From: Deltaproteobacteria bacterium
GTDB lineage: Bacteria > Desulfobacterota_B > Binatia > UBA9968
Direction of reading: 5' to 3'
Length of the DNA: 19,230 nt
Assembly (NCBI GenBank): GCA_016193385.1
Contig: JACPSF010000434.1
Coordinates: 1-19,230, forward strand
In this document: one piece after another, positions 1-7,844 of the stretch
How positions within the stretch are numbered: the first letter of the stretch is position 1
Layout: every line of letters starts with the position of its first letter
Notes under the pieces: model-generated
Databases searched by the model: none
Told to the model about the DNA's origin: nothing
Seen by the model: only the letters and a program-made list of their open reading frames with translations
Made by a program: the position numbers and the translations under genes

Positions 1-543
1 CATGTAGCGGGTGCGTGGGAACAACGTGTACGAGACCAGGTCCGCTCTCCGCTCCGCTCCGTCTCTCTCGATCGCCAATCGGACAATTTTTCCTTCCTTG
101 GTGGCGCCTCCGGTTTTGAAGTCATCCCCTAGCCACCGCCAATAGAAGTTCCAGGCGAGCTTCTGTCCCGCCTGGGGATCGTTCGGTTCGATTTTGGGAA
201 AAGGCAGCCCTGCCACGTAGTTTAAGAGTTCCCCTTTGGAGCCGAGCCTGACCTGGGCGGAATGTTTTTCGGTCGCCTCGACGTATTCCTTAGGCGACGT
301 ATAGCGCTTCGACGCCTTAATCTGGAAGCTGTACCCTGCCTTAATGCGGTTCAGTAAGTTCGGGCCCACCATGTCTTCGACTTTTTTCCAATTTTGCGGG
401 CCTATGGTATCCCCTGGTTTCACATCGGCTTCGGCCGCATGGACCTTGGCGAGAAAGCATGAAAACAGGATCAAAGTGAGAGCGAACCCCGAGGCTGCAA
501 AGCCACTGGGGCGAAAGTTAGTTCCCTTTTTCGTGCACATCAT
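1..543 (-). CDS. DUF1329 (LolA-like) family protein, 3' part cut by window edge
   Basis: The gene reads leftward and runs off the window at position 1; about 181 codons are visible. It starts at the first of two adjacent ATG codons, with GGAGG ten bases upstream. The N-terminus is a probable export signal: a Lys pair followed by a hydrophobic stretch ending in a VHAAEA-type cleavage region. The segment GLPFPKIEPNDPQAG followed by AWN is the characteristic conserved part of DUF1329, an outer-membrane lipoprotein-sorting (LolA/LolB)-like family. DUF1329 genes are habitually next to DUF1302 genes, as here: the DUF1302 gene ends 25 bases upstream, so the two are probably co-transcribed. The family's cargo is not established; a role in envelope lipid or hydrophobic-compound transport is inference from fold and context. 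Confidence 0.85.
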   Translation of the reverse strand, partial: MMCTKKGTNFRPSGFAASGFALTLILFSCFLAKVHAAEADVKPGDTIGPQNWKKVEDMVGPNLLNRIKAGYSFQIKASKRYTSPKEYVEATEKHSAQVRLGSKGELLNYVAGLPFPKIEPNDPQAGQKLAWNFYWRWLGDDFKTGGATKEGKIVRLAIERDGAERRADLVSYTLFPRTRYM

Positions 544-568
544 TTCAGTCGAGCCTCCACAAAAATGG

Positions 569-2305
569 TTAGAACTGATAGCGCATCTTGAGAAAGATCG
601 AATCCTTCTCGCTAAAAAATCCCGGGAAGGCGAATTTGTTATGGCCCCCGTAAAGGGCCGCAGTCAGGGTCAGTTTGATTTTCTCGTTCCATGGCGGCGC
701 GTAGCTGACGGCAGGGTTAAACGACCAATAGCCAGCTGGATCGTAGCCCACGAACAAATCCGGCAGAATCGTGTCACCCCGATAGCCCGTGGAAACTCGA
801 AAGGTCAGGAAGTTGGAAACCTTTTTGATCTTTTCGGCGGTGGAGAAAAGATGGATTCCCTGCTCGTGATCCAGGATGATTCGCTGGAAGATCTGGAAGG
901 ACATTCTAAAGGCGCGCCACGGATCGTCCTGGAGAAAGGGGATGAGGACCGACTTGTCAAAGCCGAGAGCATATCGCAGGGTGTTCTTTTCCAATATGCC
1001 GTCGGAGTCCTCCACTCCGCGTTTGCATCGCGGCCCAACCCGGAAACCTGTCAGGGCTCCGGTTGCGCAGTTTCGGCCCGGAAACTCAGAGATGTTATAG
1101 GGCTCCTGGGGGTAAAAGGCGATCTCTCCGCGAATGGCCGTATTGAGAGGGATGCTGAGAATCTCATCGACCGTGTAATTAAAGTGGCCGGCAAATATGT
1201 GGGTGCGATCGTTGACTAGCCTCAAATTAACCACGCTCGGGGCCAGGCCCAACGTGCACGCGATTGCAGCCGCAGAGCACGTCGCTGCCCCCTTGCGCTT
1301 AAACACCATGTCCGCGCCTTGAGGGTTGTAGCCCCAGATATATCCTAGGCCGAAATTTAGTTTGCCGATGTTGTGAGCAATCTTAGCTCCTATTTTCCAG
1401 TTGTCGCCCGCATCGGGAAGCTGTCTGGTCGTGCTTGGGATGACAAGGCAACCGATGGTAGGGGCGGCACATGACGCCGGACTGAGAGAATTGGCGTAAA
1501 GGTTGCCGAAGGCATTTCGCCCCGCAATAATCAATCGCGTCTCCGGATGGGCCGACCATCTTCCATAACGAACTATGCCATCCCGGGTGTCGTTGCTGCC
1601 AACCACCTCGTCAACACGCTGCTTCGCCTCTTCGAAGCCCGGCAAAGCGACAAGCTCCAACGTTGTGCTGCTAACAGGGATCGCGGTATAGAGCATTCTG
1701 ATTCCCCAGGTGGGGATGCGCGTCTCATCCAGGTCGAAAAGGTTCGGGGCTACCGGCGGAGCAAAGGTTGAGTCTTGCGGATTGAGGACGTCCAGCAACC
1801 GCAGTCCGTCGGTCTCGCCCCAGGAGATGAACTGCCGGCCAAGGCGGATGGCAAGCCGGTCCGTTGGGAGCATGTCGAGGACGGCTTCCCAGGGTTTTGG
1901 GCTGTCCTCGTCGTAGAAGGTATTAGGGAGCGGTTGGGCAGGGGCCGTGGGAAAATAGGAAACGCTCTTGCGCCGCGAGCGGGCCTCGGCATTGTATCGC
2001 GGCTCCTTGACGAATCTCCAGGAAATAAAAAACTTTGCCCAGTCGGTCATCTGCGCGTTGAACTCGGGCTGAATCGTGAAACGTTCCATGATGAAGCGGT
2101 TTGAGGTTTTGAAGTGCCGCCTGTCTCCATCGGGACCTATTGCGAGGCCTGTCGTGTTTTCAACAAAACCGCCAAATTTCACTTTCTCAGTGAGGAACTT
2201 TTCCCACTCCTCACCCAGGATGGAGGCCGCCCCAGAGGGTGCCGTCATGAGCAGAAGCGCCCAAATTTGAGCTAGTAAAAACAATGCTGTTCTCCTCAAA
2301 TCCAT
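569..2305 (-). CDS. DUF1302 family outer-membrane protein
   Basis: This 578-residue protein has a Sec signal peptide (RR then a hydrophobic run, likely cleavage near residue 27 after SGAA). Beta-barrel-like alternating aromatic/hydrophobic segments run to a C-terminal phenylalanine (KMRYQF), the usual signature recognised by the Bam machinery. Segments such as GRQFISWGETDGLRLLD and DRLAIRLGRQ are typical of DUF1302 proteins, which are of similar length. The start has a GAGGTGG Shine-Dalgarno sequence five bases upstream. It is the first gene of a minus-strand pair with the DUF1329 gene and is divergent from lnt. DUF1302/DUF1329 pairs often occur with MMPL/RND transporters and are thought to move hydrophobic compounds across the envelope; the substrate here is unknown. 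Confidence 0.88.
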   Translation of the reverse strand: MDLRRTALFLLAQIWALLLMTAPSGAASILGEEWEKFLTEKVKFGGFVENTTGLAIGPDGDRRHFKTSNRFIMERFTIQPEFNAQMTDWAKFFISWRFVKEPRYNAEARSRRKSVSYFPTAPAQPLPNTFYDEDSPKPWEAVLDMLPTDRLAIRLGRQFISWGETDGLRLLDVLNPQDSTFAPPVAPNLFDLDETRIPTWGIRMLYTAIPVSSTTLELVALPGFEEAKQRVDEVVGSNDTRDGIVRYGRWSAHPETRLIIAGRNAFGNLYANSLSPASCAAPTIGCLVIPSTTRQLPDAGDNWKIGAKIAHNIGKLNFGLGYIWGYNPQGADMVFKRKGAATCSAAAIACTLGLAPSVVNLRLVNDRTHIFAGHFNYTVDEILSIPLNTAIRGEIAFYPQEPYNISEFPGRNCATGALTGFRVGPRCKRGVEDSDGILEKNTLRYALGFDKSVLIPFLQDDPWRAFRMSFQIFQRIILDHEQGIHLFSTAEKIKKVSNFLTFRVSTGYRGDTILPDLFVGYDPAGYWSFNPAVSYAPPWNEKIKLTLTAALYGGHNKFAFPGFFSEKDSIFLKMRYQF

Positions 2306-2372
2306 AAGACCACCTCGTTAATTTTTGGCCCTGTTTTTCCTCCACCCCTTCGTGGTAGGAAGATCCAAATAG

Positions 2373-2386
2373 GATGCTTGAGCATC
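2373..2386. repeat. 14-bp palindrome overlapping the lnt -35 box
   Basis: GATGCT-tg-AGCATC is a perfect inverted repeat with a two-base centre, lying in the divergent spacer and covering the candidate lnt -35 hexamer. It could be an operator for a dimeric regulator. A palindrome this short can occur by chance, so the functional reading is only a suggestion. Confidence 0.4.
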
Positions 2387-2406
2387 AAACAACCGTGCCA
2401 GATAAT
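2378..2406 (+). promoter_or_regulatory. Candidate sigma-70 promoter for lnt
   Basis: TTGAGC (2378-2383) and GATAAT (2401-2406) are separated by exactly 17 bases, with transcription expected near 2413, about 33 bases before the lnt start. The -35 box lies inside the GATGCT/AGCATC palindrome. Visual match only. Confidence 0.45.
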
Positions 2407-2409
2407 GCA

Positions 2410-2437
2410 GTTATATAGGAAACCCTTTATACGTAAA
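2410..2437 (-). promoter_or_regulatory. Candidate sigma-70 promoter for the DUF1302-DUF1329 pair
   Basis: Read on the minus strand, TTTACG (positions 2437-2432) is followed after 16 bases by TATAAC (2415-2410). This is a 4/6 and 5/6 match to the -35 and -10 consensus. It would start transcription near 2403, giving a leader of about 100 bases before the ATG at 2305. It overlaps the -10 side of the candidate lnt promoter on the other strand. Visual match only. Confidence 0.35.
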
Positions 2438-2445
2438 TTTTTGAT

Positions 2446-3972
2446 ATGTCAAGGAAGTTTTTCCTCTGTCTGATCACGGCGCTTCTGTTAGCTGCGCCGT
2501 TTCATTTCCCAGTTCTTTTGCCCCTAGCCTGGGTTGCTTTTGTGCCTCTTCTTTGGGCGCTCCAGAAGGCGAAATTACGGGAGGCTTTTCTCCTGGGTTG
2601 GGCGACCGGGGTAGCCGCCAATCTCGCGGGATTCTACTGGCTTCCGTACACTATCCGGGTCTTCGGCGGTTTTCCTTACGGTTTGAGTGGATTCATTTTT
2701 TTGCTTTTTGCCGTTCTCGAAGGCCTGCAAATAGCCTTGTTCTCGGTGTTCATTCGCCTGTCTGGTTTCGGCCCGCTCTTGCTCTTTCCGGCGCTCATCT
2801 GGGTAGCGCTTGAATTTTCTTTTCCGCATCTTTTCCCCTGGCATCTGGCCAGCAGCCAGGCCAATTTCTTGACTCTCATCCAGTCGGCAGACTTGATCGG
2901 GCCCTATGGGACAAGCCTCCTCATCGTCTGGCTCAACCTGACCCTCTACGCCGCGCTTCGCGCACCGACGAACAGGCCCGGCGGAGGCAGGGCAGCAGCG
3001 GCGGCTTTGGGCGTTGCCGTGCTCGCCGCTCTTGCGTACGGCCATTTCAGGCTTTCAACGGTCGCTCTAAAAATGGAGGCGTCGCCCAAGCTGGCATTGG
3101 CGGTGGTTCAGGGGAATATCGACGTCCAACTCAAGTGGGATCCCGCTCAGCTTGAAAATAATCTCGCGGCTTACCGCAAACTCACGGAGAGAGTTCAGGG
3201 GGTGAATGTCGTGATCTGGCCGGAGACGGCAGTCGAGGGTTGGCTTCCCGACGATAGCCGTCGTCTGCCTGGGGAAATTCTCCCCTCGCTAAGCCCTGAG
3301 GTTAGCGATTTCATTTTCGGTGTGCGGAGCTTTCTCGGGAGTCCGGATCGTCCGGACTTCCAGGCGTTCAACAGCGCGTTTTTGGCCGATCGGCAGGGTA
3401 CTCTGCTCAGCCGCTATCACAAACAGGTGCTGCTGGCCTTTGGCGAGTACATCCCATTTGTGGAAATCCTCTCCCTCATCCCCGGGGTCCCGGCGCTTGG
3501 GAGCGGCTTTTCGCGGGGAGACGGACCGCGTGCGCTGGCTCTCACTAGCGGAATCCGCGTGGCCCCGCTGATCTGTTACGAGGATTTGATGCCGTCCCTG
3601 TCGCGCCGCTTTGTCCGAGAAGAAAAGGCGGACCTGCTGATCAATCTCACCAACGACGCGTGGTACGGCAGGACCACGGCGCCCTGGCAACACGCCCGCC
3701 TGGCGCTGTGGCGTGCCATCGAGACTCGGCGCAGCCTGGTACGTGTCACGAACACCGGCCTCACCGTGGTGATCAACGCAAGGGGAGAAATGGTTCGAAC
3801 CCTGCCCTTGTTCACTCCCGGAGTGATGAAGGTTCAAGTCGACATTCTGGAGGGCGAGACTCCCTACGTCCGCTACGGCGATTGGTTTGCGTGGTCTGCG
3901 ACTCTGCTCGCGCTTGTCGCCCTGGGGGACAGAGTGTTTCGTGGTCGCCGTCACGAGATTTCGATGAAGTAG
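2446..3972 (+). CDS. lnt: Apolipoprotein N-acyltransferase
   Basis: This inner-membrane enzyme adds the third acyl chain to the N-terminal cysteine of lipoproteins, the last step of lipoprotein maturation before Lol sorting. The 508 residues are of normal length for the family. The first ~200 form about six membrane segments, with the family-typical AGFYWLPYTI near residue 61 and FPWHLASSQAN near residue 130. Residues ~215-470 form the nitrilase-like periplasmic domain, and a last hydrophobic segment lies at ~480-495. The catalytic triad is visible as E260 (WPETA), K326 (YHK) and C377 (LICYED); the FGEYIPF loop with E334 is also present. No good Shine-Dalgarno precedes the ATG (AT-rich TTTTTGAT), so translation may be weak. 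Its 3' end overlaps the convergent mxaC-like gene by 22 bases. Confidence 0.97.
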   Translation: MSRKFFLCLITALLLAAPFHFPVLLPLAWVAFVPLLWALQKAKLREAFLLGWATGVAANLAGFYWLPYTIRVFGGFPYGLSGFIFLLFAVLEGLQIALFSVFIRLSGFGPLLLFPALIWVALEFSFPHLFPWHLASSQANFLTLIQSADLIGPYGTSLLIVWLNLTLYAALRAPTNRPGGGRAAAAALGVAVLAALAYGHFRLSTVALKMEASPKLALAVVQGNIDVQLKWDPAQLENNLAAYRKLTERVQGVNVVIWPETAVEGWLPDDSRRLPGEILPSLSPEVSDFIFGVRSFLGSPDRPDFQAFNSAFLADRQGTLLSRYHKQVLLAFGEYIPFVEILSLIPGVPALGSGFSRGDGPRALALTSGIRVAPLICYEDLMPSLSRRFVREEKADLLINLTNDAWYGRTTAPWQHARLALWRAIETRRSLVRVTNTGLTVVINARGEMVRTLPLFTPGVMKVQVDILEGETPYVRYGDWFAWSATLLALVALGDRVFRGRRHEISMK

Positions 3973-4940
3973 GGGATGGCCTTTAGGGCGATGCTTGCAG
4001 CCAGGAGGAGAAAGGCGGCCAAGGCGAAGGGATAAAAGTGCGGCACGTGGGCCATCCGTTCTTTGGTGAAAAAGGTTCCTCTCTCGAGGCGGTCGATATC
4101 GACGTAAGCCTTTTGTAGCTCCTGCGCATTCCTCACGTCATAGTAGTTTCCTCCGGTCGCCTGGACCGCCGCGATCAGTTGAGGAGCATCCCGGGCCTTC
4201 TCCAGATCGACGCCGATGAAATGGATTCTGAAGCCCGCCTCGCTCGCCTTGCGGATGGCCATATAGACATCCCTGCCGGTGTTGTTCTCGCCGTCGGTGA
4301 GAACGATCATTAGCCGGCCTTTGCTCCCTCCTCTGCTGCGGGTTTGCTGCGCCGCCAGCTGGAGCGCCGTCAAAATCCCCTCGCCGATCGCGGTTTGTCC
4401 CTCGCTGGCCAAAGTCTTGCCGTCTACCATCTGCAAGTATTGGGCGAGATAGGGCGTGTCCACGGTCATTGGAGCCACCACGTAGCCATTTTCAGAAAAG
4501 ACCACGATGCCAATGCGATCGCTTTGGCGCCGCCGCACAAAGCGCATGATCTCATCCTTCACGGCGTCCAAGCGGGTTTTCTCTTTTTCGGTGATCCCGA
4601 GTCTCCGCCTCATCCAGGCCTCTCTGGGGTCCATCGGCTCCTGCATGCTCGAAGAGAGGTCCAAGATCAGAAGGATATCCAGGCCCTGCTTCAGCACGAG
4701 ATAGTCTGCGGAAGGCAGAACCGGGTCGAGAACAGCGACCAGAAGAGAGCCCAATGCCGCAACCTCCAACAGTTTGGGCAGGTGCACGAACGGTAAAACC
4801 GGACGCAGCCTGCCGCGCAGATAGAAGAGCAGGGGATGGGCCAAATAGGATCTCCTGCGCCGCCTCAGAAGCTTAAACGAGAGCAAGAGCAGCACTAGAG
4901 GAACGAGCCCGTAGAGGAGATCCAAACGGTTGAAATGCAT
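3951..4940 (-). CDS. mxaC: MxaC-like von Willebrand factor A membrane protein
   Basis: This is the last gene of the six-gene minus-strand operon. The 329 residues begin with a membrane segment (~9-24), an Arg-rich turn and a second segment (~57-72). A VWA domain (~85-275) follows, and a C-terminal membrane segment lies at ~303-325. The VWA metal-ion-dependent adhesion site is complete: DLSSS at 94-98, T183 in GQTAIGEG, and D216 in LTDGEN. The layout (two N-terminal helices, VWA, C-terminal helix) is shared by MxaC and the Bat aerotolerance VWA proteins. The MxaC name rests on its place after the MxaA-like gene. Its start lies 4 bases past the upstream stop, with AAGGAA inside the preceding gene's last codons. 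The role, probably helping MoxR remodel or metallate a client enzyme, is inferred from the mxa system. Confidence 0.75.
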   Translation of the reverse strand: MHFNRLDLLYGLVPLVLLLLSFKLLRRRRRSYLAHPLLFYLRGRLRPVLPFVHLPKLLEVAALGSLLVAVLDPVLPSADYLVLKQGLDILLILDLSSSMQEPMDPREAWMRRRLGITEKEKTRLDAVKDEIMRFVRRRQSDRIGIVVFSENGYVVAPMTVDTPYLAQYLQMVDGKTLASEGQTAIGEGILTALQLAAQQTRSRGGSKGRLMIVLTDGENNTGRDVYMAIRKASEAGFRIHFIGVDLEKARDAPQLIAAVQATGGNYYDVRNAQELQKAYVDIDRLERGTFFTKERMAHVPHFYPFALAAFLLLAASIALKAIPYFIEIS

Positions 4941-4944
4941 CTGC

Positions 4945-5919
4945 CTAAGTTTCCTTTATTGCAGTGACCACCTTCTCGAAGGCTTGCTGGACTTCCCCGC
5001 GGCGTTCGCGTGCCACGCTAGGGCCATCGCTCCGGTAGCGCACCGCCTGACACTGTTGCAGGATGGCCGAGATCTGTTGTGCCAGCGAGTCTCCGGTTCC
5101 CGCCTGCTCAAGCGCTTTTTCGATCTCCTCGGGCGTGAGGCCGAAGGCCTGAAGTTCCAAACGCTCCTCCAGGTACTGGCGCAGGAAGTGGGAAACTGCA
5201 TGGTAAAACCGATCGAAATCCTCATCGGATTCGCTTCCGATAGCCTGGATTTTGGCCAGGTTATCTTGCACCAGCTTTTCGCGGGCGCGCCGGCCAAACG
5301 TCCTTCTCTTCGCTTTCGGGACGCGGAGTATCTTCCAAGCCCATTTGGCGCCACGGCTCCCAACGAAACTCAATCCCGCCAGCCCGAGCAAAAAGGGGAT
5401 CACCATCCGTATCGGATCGACATCGACCAGAGGCTTAAAGTCTCTTGGCTTGGGCGGCCCGGGGCTTAGAGTACTGCGTAGCCCGATCCGGGCGGCCGGG
5501 ACCTGGACGGTCTCGGCCTGACTCTCCTTTCTTCCCACTCCCGCCTCCCGGATAAAATAGTAAAGGGGAATGGGGGGAATGGTGAGTTCGCTCTTGCCGG
5601 TTTCGTAGGTGGTGAGCTGGAGGGTGATCTCCATCAGCTTCTTGTTCGAGGACCATTCGCCGTGCTCGACCGCGACGGCGCGAACGAGAAACGGAGCCAA
5701 GGCGAGGCTCTCCTTTTTTAGATGGTCCAAGGCCAACTCGACGTCGTGGTCGTAAATGGCCCGGATGGTGTAAGTCAACGTGTCCCCGACCCAAAGGGCA
5801 GTCTTCGCCAAGTGCGCCTCGATCGATACCTTGGCCCCCTGGGTGTTGCTCTTGGGCGTTGGGGCGGCTCCAAGACCAAGCAGCAGCGTTGTTAGAGCTA
5901 ACCAGGCGTTCTTTTTCAT
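4945..5919 (-). CDS. mxaA: MxaA/BatD-like membrane-anchored protein
   Basis: The 324-residue protein has an N-terminal signal peptide (~1-19). A periplasmic beta-sandwich-like region (~30-145) contains VGDTLTYTI and the YETGKSELTIPPIPL strand pair, typical of BatD/MxaA extracellular domains. One membrane helix (~170-187) leads to a basic cytoplasmic linker and an alpha-helical tail (~225-320). It is far shorter than BatD of aerotolerance operons (usually over 500 residues) and close in length to MxaA, which favours the mxa assignment. The ATG overlaps the stop of the upstream DUF58 gene in an ATGA (5916-5919), and GAGAGGGA lies a few bases upstream, so translation is coupled. In methylotrophs MxaA is required for active Ca2+-containing methanol dehydrogenase; that function is transferred here by inference only. 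Confidence 0.65.
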   Translation of the reverse strand: MKKNAWLALTTLLLGLGAAPTPKSNTQGAKVSIEAHLAKTALWVGDTLTYTIRAIYDHDVELALDHLKKESLALAPFLVRAVAVEHGEWSSNKKLMEITLQLTTYETGKSELTIPPIPLYYFIREAGVGRKESQAETVQVPAARIGLRSTLSPGPPKPRDFKPLVDVDPIRMVIPFLLGLAGLSFVGSRGAKWAWKILRVPKAKRRTFGRRAREKLVQDNLAKIQAIGSESDEDFDRFYHAVSHFLRQYLEERLELQAFGLTPEEIEKALEQAGTGDSLAQQISAILQQCQAVRYRSDGPSVARERRGEVQQAFEKVVTAIKET

Positions 5920-6800
5920 CGCGTCCCTCTCCTCATGAGGAAAAAACCGATGAGCAGATCGAGAAACGGCTCTCCCGGCCGCAGAAATAGATGGTCCAAT
6001 TGGAGACGGTATAGCCAGCGCTGAAGCTCGGTTTTACGCTCCCGCATCAAGCCCTCATAACGTTGCCTCTGCCGCGCCGAAAGGCGCAGCAGCATCTCTT
6101 CGCCCCATTCCACGTCCTTCAGGCGCAGGAATCCCTTTCCCAAAGGCAGGGTTTCCTCCCAGCCGTCTTGGATGATGATGGGAATGAAATCATGTCGCTG
6201 CGCTAGACGCTTGAGGGGGTCCGAGGCGAAGAGGTCCTCCGAGGTGATGAAATCAGAGATGCAAAAGATCAGGGTCGTTCTTTTCAATCCGGTGGCCAGA
6301 GATTCCAGGGCGCGCGCAAAAAGGGTTCGGCGGGAGGCCGGCTGAATTTGCCACAGAGATTCGAGGATCTTCCAGACCTGGCCGGAGCCTTTTTTGAGCG
6401 GCAAGGCCACCTCGATGGCGTCGGTGAAACCCAGCAGGCCGAGTTTCATGTTCTCGCAGGCCGCGGCGAAAGCGAGCGTGGCGGCAATTTTCAGGAGCAG
6501 CTCCCTCTTGGATTGAGCGGCGCTGGAAAAGTCCATTGAGCGGGAGAGATCGGCCATGATCATGGCGCTCATCTCCTTCTCCTCGTAGGCCCGCTTGACG
6601 TAGGGGTGGCGCATACGCGCTGTAACATTCCAATCGATCTGCCGGTAGTCGTCGCCATGCTGGTAGATCTTGTGTTGGTCGAACTCGAATCCGCGGCCTC
6701 GGAGCGGGCTGCGGTAGTCTCCCACCCACGGATCCCGTACGGCTTTCTGGGTGTAGATCTGGATGGTGCGCAGTTCTTCCATCAGCTCGGCTGGAATCAT
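5916..6800 (-). CDS. mxaS: MxaS-like DUF58 family protein
   Basis: This 294-residue soluble protein has the DUF58 signature at residues ~48-66 (HGDDYRQIDWNVTAR) followed by the PYVK and EEKE elements. It then has DLSRS at 84-88, a DxSxS metal-site motif showing that the domain is a divergent VWA fold. DUF58 proteins are constant partners of MoxR ATPases, and MxaS is the member found in methanol-dehydrogenase maturation clusters; the length matches MxaS. The start is clear: AGGAGGAG about nine bases upstream, formed partly by the TAG stop of the MoxR gene 15 bases away. It presumably works with the MoxR ATPase and the two VWA membrane proteins on a client protein. Confidence 0.82.
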   Translation of the reverse strand: MIPAELMEELRTIQIYTQKAVRDPWVGDYRSPLRGRGFEFDQHKIYQHGDDYRQIDWNVTARMRHPYVKRAYEEKEMSAMIMADLSRSMDFSSAAQSKRELLLKIAATLAFAAACENMKLGLLGFTDAIEVALPLKKGSGQVWKILESLWQIQPASRRTLFARALESLATGLKRTTLIFCISDFITSEDLFASDPLKRLAQRHDFIPIIIQDGWEETLPLGKGFLRLKDVEWGEEMLLRLSARQRQRYEGLMRERKTELQRWLYRLQLDHLFLRPGEPFLDLLIGFFLMRRGTR

Positions 6801-6815
6801 GGGTCGAAGCTCCTC

Positions 6816-7844
6816 CTACGGGATCGGAGTCTTGCGCAGCACCTCCCCGATGATCTCATCGGGGGAGACGCTCTCCGCTTCCGCCCGCACGGTGCGGATC
6901 AGACGGTGCCTTAGGGTGTCGGGCGCAATCCGCTTGACATCCGCGGGAAGGACGTAATCCCGCCCCGCGAAGAAGGCCGTGGTGCGCGCCAGCGCCAGGA
7001 GGTGCTGCGCCGCGCGCGGCGAGGCCCCGTACATCACCATCTCCTTGACGACGGGCAGGCTCGTCGCCTCGCTGTTGCGGGTCGCCCGCACCACGCGAAT
7101 GACATACTCGCGAATCGCCTCGCTGACATGGATCGAGGCAATGGACTTCCGAAAACGGATCACGTCGGCAGGCGTCATCACGTGGTTCACTGCGATTTCA
7201 CCCAGATGGAGGCCCAGCATGGAGGCCTCGTCGCTTTGCGAAGGATAATCCACGTTGACCTTGAGCGCGAAGCGATCCACCTGCGCTTCCGGCAGGGGAT
7301 AGACCCCCTCCTGCTCGATCGGGTTTTGGGTGGCCAGGACCCAAAAGGGTTCTTCCAGCGGGAAACTCGTGTCACCGATTGTGACCTGTCGCTCCTGCAT
7401 CGCCTCGAGCAGAGCGCTCTGCGTCTTTTGCGGCGCGCGGTTGATTTCGTCGGCCAGGATGAGATGGGCGAAGATCGGCCCCTTCTCCGTCCGAAAGGCG
7501 CCCAGCGCGATGTCGAAAATGCGGGTGCCGATGATGTCAGCAGGAAGCAGGTCGGGCGTGAACTGAATGCGCTGGAACTTGGCGCTGACGGTGCTGGCCA
7601 GCGTCATCACCGTGAGCGTTTTAGCTAGCCCCGGCACGCCCTCCAGCAGAATATGGGCATAGCCCGTCTTTCCTTCCTCCCCGCGCTTGAAGGAGTACGG
7701 GATCTCGGAGAAAAGTCCGATGAGGAGGCGCTGGATCAACCAGTCCTGCCCGATGATCACCCGGTTGACCTCCAGGGCGACACGGTGAATCGACGTGAAG
7801 ATCTCCTCCCGCGAAAGCCGCTCTGTGTTGTCCGACATCGTCAT
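6816..7844 (-). CDS. mxaR: MoxR-family AAA+ ATPase (MxaR-like)
   Basis: The 342 residues are a typical MoxR ATPase. Walker A lies at ~69-76 (GVPGLAKT), Walker B at ~128-136 (LILADEINR), and the family hallmark QSALLEAMQERQVTIG follows. Sensor 1 is at ~171-175 (ATQNP), and a sensor-2/lid region near the C-terminus includes SPRAAQHLL. MoxR proteins act as chaperone-like ATPases, often inserting cofactors or metals with VWA-domain partners; MxaR/MoxR is needed for active methanol dehydrogenase in methylotrophs. The start codon overlaps the preceding VWA gene's stop by one base (TGATG), so it is translationally coupled. A second in-frame ATG two codons later is also possible. Confidence in the family is high; assignment to the mxa subgroup depends on the neighbours. 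Confidence 0.9.
   Translation of the reverse strand: MTMSDNTERLSREEIFTSIHRVALEVNRVIIGQDWLIQRLLIGLFSEIPYSFKRGEEGKTGYAHILLEGVPGLAKTLTVMTLASTVSAKFQRIQFTPDLLPADIIGTRIFDIALGAFRTEKGPIFAHLILADEINRAPQKTQSALLEAMQERQVTIGDTSFPLEEPFWVLATQNPIEQEGVYPLPEAQVDRFALKVNVDYPSQSDEASMLGLHLGEIAVNHVMTPADVIRFRKSIASIHVSEAIREYVIRVVRATRNSEATSLPVVKEMVMYGASPRAAQHLLALARTTAFFAGRDYVLPADVKRIAPDTLRHRLIRTVRAEAESVSPDEIIGEVLRKTPIP

Noticed and set aside
344..1219. Long plus-strand ORF (291 codons) across the DUF1302/DUF1329 region
   Set aside because: It lies antisense to two clearly recognisable genes, its translation matches no family pattern and it has no ribosome binding site.
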